Assembly (NCBI RefSeq): GCF_000003195.3
Contig: NC_012878.2
Coordinates: 24,185,288 to 24,249,287, forward strand
From: Sorghum bicolor
Taxonomy: Eukaryota; Streptophyta; Magnoliopsida; Poales; Poaceae
DNA length: 64,000 nt
Reading direction: 5' to 3'
Below, piece after piece: positions 57,040 through 64,000 of this stretch (its first letter is position 1; each line of letters begins with the position of its first letter). The notes beneath the pieces were generated by a model. That model saw only the letters and a program-made list of their open reading frames with translations. It did not search any database and was not told where the DNA came from. The position numbers and the translations under genes are program-made.

Positions 57040-58440
57040 TGTTGACGGTACTTTCACTATGATTTTTAACCACTAAAACCGTCAACAAAGGTTAAGCTTT
57101 GGGGATACCACCAAGCAACTAAGTAGTTACATAGGTACAATTCACTTGGTTCCACATGTACATGTCATTATTTGGATGCAGGTGCAAACAACCACTAATC
57201 AAGCCTGATCAAGCTCAAATGAAGCAAAGATGATCAAGAACCAAAACCACCACATATCAACATAACATTGAAGATGACAAGTGGGGACAACATGTGGAGC
57301 AAGGTGGTGGGCCATCCCCCCAAAGTGTAGGTTGGCCGACCTACCTTTGGTGGGACCCCACCTGGCCCACACTCCCACCGACATCAGCATCTTCTAGAAG
57401 GTTGGTGGGGCCCACATGGAGGCAATAGATCGGTCGACCGACCTGTCATGTGGGCCCACCTTGAGTCGGTTCACTCCCACCGATGAACATGTGATGGAAA
57501 TTCCCAACCATTGATCATATGGCGGTTTAAAGGTTGGTTTGATCCAACGGTGGAGAAGAAGGAGCACAAGGATCGCTGACGTGGCGCTGGAGTAGCCCCT
57601 ACTCCATCTCCACCTATAAATACTCCCTTAGAGAGCCTAGTTAATCATGATGTATATTAGGAAGAGCTACTCTTAGATAGTATGAGAATAGAGGGAAGAG
57701 AGTGAGGAGTTTCCCGAGGAGGAGTCCCGGCTTGTCGGGAGTCTTCTTCCAGGAGCGCCTCAGCGGATGCTTGTCTTCTAGTATGTCTTCCTTCTAGTTG
57801 CCTTTCATCTGAGTACTTCCAGTATTTACTTTCTATCTTAGTTTATTTTAAGTATACAACCGGCCTATCTGGCACATAGCTTTGCCTTGTGTGAAGTGCT
57901 CGAAACCTTAGCTGGGTCTAGAGTAGTAGAATTAGTGTAGACGTGGTGTCTACACTAAGTCTGCCCTTGTCGACTTCTTATCGCACCTGAAGAACGCCAG
58001 CAGCGAAGCGTGACAGGCCTCTACTGGACATTAGGAGTTCTCTTCAGTGTGTTGTTAGGCAAGTTGCAAATAATAGTTGGCCTACATGGTAGCTGCCTAG
58101 GGAAGTGTTTCGCCACACCCTTTTCACCTATAGGCCACAGTAGGAAGAGAGTTAACTCTCAAGTATACTTAGGATAGCTTAGCTAGAAGTCAAATACTAG
58201 AAATACCTCTCCACTCAATCCTAAGCCCTTTGATCATCATCTGACGACTCAATTGGTCTAGTTATTCCAATTCTCGTTCCCCGTGGAAAATACGATACCT
58301 GGAATACTCCTCGTGAAGTGCTACATTGACCACCGTCCGCTTGCGGTAAAACCGTTTGCCACTTCTGGTGTCAGACAAGCATTTCTAGTGCTGTGCCAAG
58401 GACTGACAATCCTAGGTAGTGACACTAAGAAGAGTCAACA
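57040..58440 (+). repeat. Element H 3' LTR
   Basis: 1401 bp, TGTTGACGGTAC...GAGTCAACA, with a TATA box (TATAAATA, 57615-57622). The inner 819 bp match 35041-35859 closely. Confidence 0.95.
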
Positions 58441-59588
58441 AACCCCACTTCATTAGAGATTGAGTTTGAAATCTTTATTTACATCTAGTAATTCAGTACT
58501 TGTTCCACTTGTTCTTACTGGTTCTTCGATTGCTTGCGGGATGAGTGCCCTAGTGGCCGGTTATCGCACTCCACAAGATCGTGACAACCATCGGGGGTGG
58601 TGTATCGGTTGCTAAGGCGCGACCTTGGAGGGCTGTAGTCAGGCCGTGAACATTAACTCCTTTCACCAATCGAGTTATCCAACACCTCTCATCGAAATAT
58701 CAGACGAAAACCCTAGTAGATTCATATCAACGTGAAGGGAGAGTGGGGAGGAAAACAGGTACAGGAGGATGCCGATATGCGCGAGTGCTAAGACGCATAA
58801 CTTTACGTGATTTGGGATTTTTCCAAAGTGCTAAAAGATTAGGAGGATGGATTAAGAGTTGTTGGAGAAAAGTTTTTTCTAATCTTTCAAAAAAACAAAG
58901 ATTAGAAGGATATTTAGGAAACTCTTGGGATTGCTCTTAGCTAGGTACAACCAGGCTAAATCTAGTCTGACTCTATTTTAGTAGCGAGACTTAAAAGGAA
59001 CCCAACATAAGCTCAGTGTGTGGAACCATACTAGAACCAAAGAGGCACTAATTGGTTATTAATCCATATACTCTAGCCTTTAGTCACTCTAGGCATTCGA
59101 TAGTTCGGTTTGTTTCGGTTTGGTATTTTGGTTCTCATAGAATTTTGGTTTCTCAAAAAATATGTACTCATGGGTTCCTTCTAAAAATCGGTAACGAGGA
59201 AATTCAGTTTCAGTGGTTTCGATTCAGTTTCGGTATTTATCGAAAAATACTGAACTATCACATGAACATGTAATAGCAGGTTCAAAAACTATTTTTGACA
59301 TAATTTGAAAATAATTTCATAGAGAATAATTATGCCAAATACATACATATATATGTCCACAAGATTATATGAGTAGAGTATATATATATATATATATAGA
59401 CTAAAATAGTGCTATTAAGAATAATATAACTACACTATTCCAAAAAATATAATTACACTCAAACTTAGCATATTGGTTCTCCGAGGTAAAGTATCAATCA
59501 ATTTCTAAAAAATTAAGAACCAAATAAGTACTGAAAAGTTCGGTTTTGGTACTTTTTGATCCGGTTGTAGGTATTTTTAATTCGGTTT
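58441..59588. other. Flank of the stack: unassigned, partly old repeat
   Basis: 58441-58740 reads like an internal piece of an older LTR element (GC-rich, structured) that I cannot assign. 58741-58960 has a short open frame without recognisable domain. 59090-59590 is AT-rich with repeated TTCGGTTT motifs in both halves. A (TA)n run lies at about 59378-59399. I see no gene. Confidence 0.5.
59378..59399. repeat. (TA)n microsatellite
   Basis: About ten consecutive TA units in the non-genic stretch before the host gene. Confidence 0.85.
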
Positions 59589-59695
59589 TTGTTATTTTGT
59601 GGCTTGGTTATTTTATGTCTTGGTTTAGTCTTTACGGCCTCCGCTCAAAACAGAAAAAAGAAAACTTTAGGGCTCCTCCCCCGCCGGAATAACAG

Positions 59696-60034
59696 ATGCT
59701 ACCAGTTCCACCGCTTGCCGCCGCCCGCCGCGCCGCCACAGCCGCCGCGAGTGGCGCCGCCCACCGGCTCCTCCTCCCAGTACGCTCTCTATCCTCCTAC
59801 CCCTCTTCCTCGAGCACTCTCGTACCGCGCCGCCGCTTCGGCCACATGCCGCAGGAGTGCACGTTCGAGCGCGCCCTCCTACCGCCGGTGGGACGGAACT
59901 TTGCGGTGGCAGTGGGGGACGGGGTCCTGGATGGCGAGGCCCCGTCGCTGCTGGTGGTGTCGTTCTACAGGTTCGCTGATTTCCCCGACCATGCTGCATT
60001 CCGGAGGCCGCTTAAGGAGCTCTGCGAGGAGCTG
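59696..60034 (+). CDS. Host gene: first exon of a rhodanese-family protein (STR7-like, UPF0176/TrhO N-domain)
   Basis: The ATG at 59696 opens 113 codons to a strong splice donor (CTG|GTGAGT, 60034/60035, phase 0). Residues 1-45 are rich in Ala, Arg and Ser with few acidic residues, as in a chloroplast or mitochondrial transit peptide. The end (LLVVSFYRFADFPDHAAFRRPLKELCEEL) matches the start of the UPF0176/TrhO domain that precedes the rhodanese domain in plant sulfurtransferase-like proteins. The part that should follow is not found up to 64000, so intron 1 is longer than 3.9 kb or the gene is cut off. The GC-rich first exon is typical of grasses. STR7 is my best paralogue guess; STR8 is possible. 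Confidence 0.7.
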
Positions 60035-60776
60035 GTGAGTTCCTAGAAATCTCACTCACGTCAGGATATTGTTACCTGTGATGTGTTCGATTTAGAATGG
60101 TGTATCGGCTTTTTTGGAGATTTTTGAAGCTAAACTGTTAGAAAAGAGCACGTGATAATATAGACGAGAGCAGGCCAGGTAAGATTTTATAGGCAGAATA
60201 GCAAATTCAGTAATAACCTTATGCTGCATAAAGTTCTTGTTCGAGTTAAGCTGTGATAGATCATATTCATAAGTGCCTGTATCTTGTAGGATGTTGTTTA
60301 AGAGACAGGACAGTGACGGACCACTTAATTCTAGATCTTTTGAATTTGTCGGTACATTAGGCATGCTCAATAGGCTTGTTTTTTTTATTCCGTTGGAAAT
60401 TGGAATGGCATAAAAACTTTAGTGACTAAATTACAATATTTAAAAAAAGTTGTGTTGTGTATGTTGGGGGGAGGGGTGGGTGGGCAGGGTGGGGAGGTAG
60501 ACGATTTGGAAAGGACACGGTCCAAGAAATAATTGTGACTTTGTAGAGCATGGATGACACAATGAAGAACAATACCAATATGTACTTGCCAATAATAAAG
60601 AAAACCGCATGCTTATTTGCTCCAACATGACATGGATAAAAAGACATGGTAACACCACTCAATACTACATTTTCAATTAATTTTGATTTACCGCCACAAT
60701 CACCAAACTGATTGTAGTTTGTAGTGATTTAATTAGAAGTAGAACTGGACTTGATTGGAGATCTGGTCTAATGATA
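60035..60776 (+). other. Intron 1 of the rhodanese-family gene, first part
   Basis: AT-rich, no further exon seen. A G-rich tract at about 60462-60500 (GGGGGGAGGGGTGGGTGGG) could fold as a G-quadruplex on the coding strand. Confidence 0.5.
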
Positions 60777-60778
60777 TA

Positions 60779-60938
60779 CTCCCTCTGTCCCCTTTTGTAT
60801 GTCGTTCTGGGAGCAAAAGTAAACATCCGGATTCACTCAATCATTAATGCACCTGTACTCAGTGTATGTCCAAGTTCAGATAACTATTGCTGCATATGGT
60901 TAAGAGCCCAAACGACTTACATATAGGGACAGAGGGAG
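60779..60938. mobile_element. Stowaway MITE
   Basis: 160 bp with inverted ends CTCCCTCTGTCC...GGACAGAGGGAG and a TA duplication at 60777-60778 and 60939-60940. This is the canonical Tc1/mariner-derived Stowaway structure. Confidence 0.95.
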
Positions 60939-61121
60939 TACTTCTGAGCAATACATGCATAAGGTAATTTGGTCTCATTTTTTGGACAATTAAATTAAAA
61001 TATGTATGCTGTAGTATGTTCCAATTGAGCGATCTAGGAAATGAAGTACTTGCCATCAATTTCAATTTCCACTTAAAGATTTGAATTGCTCAAGAAGACT
61101 ATTCATCCATTTTTCTCTTAC

Positions 61122-61297
61122 GGGCCTGTTTGGATCCCCTCTTCTAAACTTTAGAGTTCGAAAAACTTAGAGCACTTTAGCTTAGTTTTGAGATCTAAAG
61201 CTCTAATGTGAGGTGGGCTAAAGTTTAGAGCTAACTTTAGACCACATGTTTGGAGACTTTAGCTCTAAAGTTTAGAGCAAGGGATCCAAACAGACTC
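61122..61297. mobile_element. Tourist-like MITE
   Basis: The 176-bp element has imperfect inverted ends (GGGCCTGTTTGGATCC / GGATCCAAACAGACTC) and a palindromic interior (CTAAACTTTAG / CTAAAGTTTAG). TTA-like trinucleotides flank it, but the duplication is not exact, so the PIF/Harbinger assignment is probable only. Confidence 0.75.
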
Positions 61298-61544
61298 TAA
61301 GTCATAACTCTATTGTGTTGCAAAGAATCCTTTTTTTTGGTGCGAGAATACAACAGGGGTCTATGTTACACGGATACATGAGGTTGGCCACGTATCCCGT
61401 ACTGGATACGCGTTGGATACGTATCCGTGAAGTATCGGCAAAAAATAAATAAAACAAAATTCTGATTCGTGGACTGATACGTATCCAGGCTATTTGGGTG
61501 TTCGGCGATACGGCTTAGGCCTCCCATCACTGACCTGTGATATA

Positions 61545-61897
61545 GGGGGTTTTTGGGATTACTTCGCTCCATGTTTTTCAGCTCCGCTCCACGTTTTTCA
61601 GCCAAAGGGTTTTAGCTCCACACAATCCGTTCGAGGAAAAACGGTGGAGTTGTGAGAGCACCTAAAGAGGTGCTCCACAAACTCCAGTTTTTCATGGAGG
61701 CTTGGTGCAGTGGTGAGAGCTGTCTCACTGAGTCACCAGGTCACGGGTTCGAAGCAGCCTCTTAGCAGATTTTATGGGCGGAAGGCTTGCCTCAGTTTTT
61801 CCCATCCCCAGACCCCACTCATGTGGGAGCCTCTGGCGCTGGGTCTGCCCTTCTTGTACTCCACTATGGAGTTTGTGGAGCAGTCCCAAACACCCCC
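61545..61897. mobile_element. MITE split by a SINE
   Basis: Inverted ends GGGGGTTTTTGGGATTACTTCGCTCC and (reverse) GGGGGTGTTTGGGACTGCTCC, with ATA on both sides (61542-61544 and 61898-61900). Inner arms also pair (CTCCACAAACTCCA at about 61674 with TGGAGTTTGTGGAG at about 61867). Without the SINE it would be roughly 190 bp. The superfamily is uncertain. Confidence 0.7.
61697..61853 (+). mobile_element. Au-like SINE
   Basis: A tRNA-related head carries an A box (TGGTGCAGTGG, 61703-61713) and a B box (GGTTCGAAGC, 61746-61755) about 33 bp apart, and the end (GTGGGAGCCTCTGGCGCTGG...GTCTGCCCTT) resembles the Au SINE tail. It lies between the inner arms of the MITE. ACTCCA stands on both sides as a possible short target duplication. 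Confidence 0.75.
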
Positions 61898-61938
61898 ATA
61901 ATATGTCCTATCGGCACAAGCAATGGGTGGGCTGCTCA

Positions 61939-63401
61939 CTAGCCATGCGGTGCGCCACACCCCGGAGCGACCCATGGTCCAGCACCAATGGGAGCAGCCT
62001 GCTGGTGGGCAGCAAGCGCCTGCTGCTGCTGGGCAAGCAGGGCCTGCTGCTGCGCTTGCTGCTGTGCCTGGTGCTGCGCCTGGAGGTGAGGGGGCACCGG
62101 GATGGGTGCCAGATGTGGACGAGGGCTCCCTGGCCACATCGGAATGGTGCCGGACCAACGATTGTAGTAGCTTGGCCAAGGGCGCCCTCCGACAGTCTGC
62201 TGCTGCTGTCCAGTGGCCTGCTGCTGCTGCTGCGTTGTGCCACCAGGAGGTCTGGAGCCCTGTCCTGAAGAGCTGTTGTTGCCGTGGCCTTTGCCGCCAC
62301 CGCCACGCTTGCTGCGACGGTTGTTGGGAGCCTTGGAGCTCCCACCAGCGCCCCTGGAGCCCGGACCAGAGGACGCAGGGGCCGGGGTGGTGGTGGAGGC
62401 GGCGAGTGCAACAGCTGGAGCTTCCTTGCGGTTCTCCATGGTGAGTTCCTCGAGGACGAGATCCTCACGCGCCTCCAGGAAGGTGGGGAAAGGTTTGGCC
62501 CGGCGAAGGAGCGTCCCAACGTGGCTGGAGCGCTCGTTGAGGCCGTGGATGACGTTGAGGACAAGGGTGCGGTCAGAGATGACCTCGCCGAGGGACGTGA
62601 GATCATCGGCCATCTTCAGCTTGCGGCAGTACTCGGTGATGGAGAGGTCGCCCTGGACGAAGTTGCGAAACCGCGTCTCCAACTGAATGGAGCGGGCCTC
62701 CCGATTGCCGAGGAAATGCGACTCGACGGCGAGCCAGGCGTGTCGGGCAGTGGAGCCTCGGGTGGAGATGATCTCGCCTAGATCGTCGGTGAGCGTGGCG
62801 ATGATCCAAGACTTGACGACGCAGTCCATCCGAGCCCAATCAGGAGAGATCGGGTCCGGGGGATCCTTGCGGACATGGTCCTGAAGCGAAAACTTGCCGA
62901 GGATGAGGAGAAATTGATCGCACCAACGACTGAAATTACCAGAATCGACGTCGAGGATGGTGGTGACGTGGTTCTGGATGTTGCTGACCGCAACGGCCTG
63001 AGAGTGGAGTTGGAGGAGAGCCACAGCTTCGTGGTGAAGCATGGCTGCACGTAGATCAGGCACCGCGTACCTCCAGATGGCGCACTAGAAGACTCCGGCG
63101 CGATGGCGACAGCAGTAGCCGCGCGCTCCATGGCAGCCTGTGCCAGGGCATCACTGGCGCGCTGTGCAGCAGCATCACGCTCCTTGGTTGCAGCCTTGGC
63201 TTCGTCGTTGGCCTGGACGGCGTGTGCCAGAGCAGCATCGTGAGCCTCCTGGCGTTCTCGCTCGGCATGCTGAGCAGCGGCGGCAGCCGCGATGGTCTTC
63301 TCCTGGGCGAGGCGCTGGGCAACTGCATCAGCCTGGACGTCAGCCCCAGCAGAGGTTGCATCGGTGGCATCCGACTGAGAGGTTGGTGGAGTGGATGCCA
63401 T
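61939..63401 (-). pseudogene. Element K: copia Gag, frameshifted, Gln-rich tail
   Basis: Start MASTPPTSQSD at 63401. The first 110 residues are Ala/Gln/Glu-rich (coiled coil, AAAAAQHAERERQ). A frameshift near 63080 leads into the second frame, with the UBN2-type Gag core (SGNFSRWCDQFLLILGKFSL, HAWLAVESHFLGNREAR, QGDLSITEYCRKLKMADDL, LVLNVIHGLN). After about residue 250 of this part comes a Gly/Pro/Ser region and a long Gln/Ala-rich tail, ending at a TAG (61938). I see no zinc knuckle. Confidence 0.8.
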
Positions 63402-63512
63402 GGCTGGGCTGGCAACGCTGTTGGGAAGGCTGCGCACAGGAGTGCGTCGTGAGGTCCTGGCCTGCGCGCGGATAGGGCAGTGGAGAAAAGGATCAAAAGG
63501 CGTTTGATACTA

Positions 63513-63699
63513 TGAGAGAGAATATGTCTCGGTATTGATTGATATATTGCATTGGGCCTCACAGGCTGATTATATAGGATACATAGGACTAACACCCCAT
63601 TGCTATTCCTATTTACTATAACATTGAGCAGCCAAGCCAAATAGGCTTGGGTGCCAGGCCCATGGCCCATGGCCAGCCCATAGAGCGCCTATTCTAACA
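63513..63699 (-). repeat. Element K 5' LTR
   Basis: 187 bp, minus strand TGTTAGAATAGG...TTCTCTCTCA. The short length is typical of the Ale/Retrofit copia group. Confidence 0.75.
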
Positions 63700-64000
63700 A
63701 GAGTACGTAAGAGGCCTATTGGGCCTAGGCTGGCTATATAGCCCGCCAGTGTTAGGGTTAATTAGAGATAAGGGTCGTTTGCTTAGGGTCAAGTAAGCCT
63801 TTCTAGTAAGTCAAGTAAACCTCTCTATATAAGGAGAGAAGATGTATCAATCTAATCAAGCAAGAATTAAGAAGGAAACCCTTCTCTCTTGCCCGGCCGT
63901 GGGCAAGTCCCCCAGCCGGCCTCCTCTCGCCCTCGCAGCTCTAGCTGCCGCCACAACATCTGTCGTGCCAGTACCCGCTGTACTGTCGTCGATCTCTTGC
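63700..64000 (+). repeat. Element L: copia-type LTR, cut by K and by the window end
   Basis: The stretch begins AGAGTACGTAAGAGG, which would follow a TGTT start on the other side of K. It contains a TATA box (CTATATAAGG, about 63823-63832) and the T/C-rich downstream part of a small copia LTR. The end lies beyond 64000. Confidence 0.55.

Larger units (their letters stand above)
35041..58440 (+). mobile_element. Element H: gypsy element, Athila-like, outermost of the stack
   Basis: It has a partial 5' LTR (35041-35859), tRNA-Asp primer site, gag-pol (35955-40391), an accessory ORF in the env position (split by J), polypurine tract and a full 3' LTR (57040-58440). E interrupts the 5' LTR, so its first 582 bp should lie left of the window. 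The expected target duplication is AACCC (58441-58445). All other retroelements in 1-58440 are inserted directly or indirectly into H. Confidence 0.9.
61901..63699 (-). mobile_element. Element K: truncated Ty1-copia element (Ale/Retrofit-like), 5' LTR plus gag
   Basis: On the minus strand a short LTR (63699-63513), a poor match to a tRNA-Met primer site and a gag of about 480 codons. Nothing of protease, integrase or RT is visible; the element breaks off at the MITE. It lies in another LTR (L), with a likely duplication of the type AGAGT at 63700. Confidence 0.8.

Noticed and set aside
57290..57480. GGTCGACC palindromes in H's LTR as an operator
   Set aside because: They resemble the palindromes in the 103-bp repeat but are few and irregular; no basis for a regulatory claim.
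58743..58940. 65-codon frame next to element H
   Set aside because: Short, isolated, no recognisable domain, within a stretch that looks like old repeat DNA.
59589..60038. Alternative frame over the host exon
   Set aside because: The frame starting at 59696 carries the recognisable UPF0176-type end and reaches a splice donor in phase; this one gives only low-complexity protein.
61697..61760. A functional tRNA gene
   Set aside because: A and B boxes are present but no full cloverleaf or anticodon arm can be drawn; the tail marks it as a SINE.
61923..62781. Plus-strand frames opposite element K's gag
   Set aside because: Mirror frames of the Gln/Ala-rich gag tail.

Overview
This is a stretch of plant nuclear DNA. 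LTR retrotransposons stacked inside one another fill 1-58440, and the start of a host gene with small grass-type transposons in its first intron lies at 58441-64000. Stowaway and Tourist-like MITEs, an Au-like SINE, Athila-, Tat/Retrosor- and SIRE/Maximus-type retroelements and GC-rich coding sequence all point to a grass, most likely a panicoid of the sorghum/sugarcane/maize group. The grass call is secure; the genus is not.

I named the retroelements A to L. The outermost one, H (gypsy, tRNA-Asp primer site, + strand), covers 35041-58440 and is split by younger insertions. E (copia, - strand, 21591-35040) sits in H's 5' LTR. D, a fragment of another LTR, sits in E's polyprotein. C (Athila-like gypsy, - strand, 17603-21255) sits in D's LTR. 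B (Tat-type gypsy, + strand, 1-12 plus 13983-17602) sits in C's reverse transcriptase. A (18-13977), of the same family as B, sits in B, and G (4140-8111) sits in A. Separately, F (26402-34451, gag only) lies in E's LTR, and J (41475-55749, Tat-type, - strand) lies in H's accessory ORF. Exact 5-bp target duplications are visible for A (AACGG), F (GTTTA) and J (ATTAT). The left ends of B, C, D, E and H must lie upstream of this window.

The most notable content is in the Tat-type elements A, B and J. Each carries, between integrase and 3' LTR and on the strand opposite to gag-pol, a spliced gene of six exons with its own TATA-like box. Exon lengths are almost identical between copies (933, about 647, 77, about 1060 and 661 nt, then a last exon), and all junctions are phase-compatible. 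The product has an N-terminal PF04195-like ('putative gypsy type transposon') region, then a low-complexity acidic/proline/glutamine-rich part and a long coiled coil. Introns survive because the gene is antisense to the RNA that is reverse transcribed.

Most pol reading frames carry stops or frameshifts. H has lost the second catalytic aspartate of its reverse transcriptase, A has lost most of gag and its integrase, and F never had a pol in this copy. J keeps an open integrase frame.

At the right end, 59696-60034 is the first exon of a nuclear gene for a rhodanese-family protein (UPF0176/TrhO-like N-terminal domain, probably organelle-targeted). Its first intron holds a Stowaway MITE, a Tourist-like MITE, a third MITE split by a SINE, and a truncated copia element K that itself lies in another LTR (L) running off the window.
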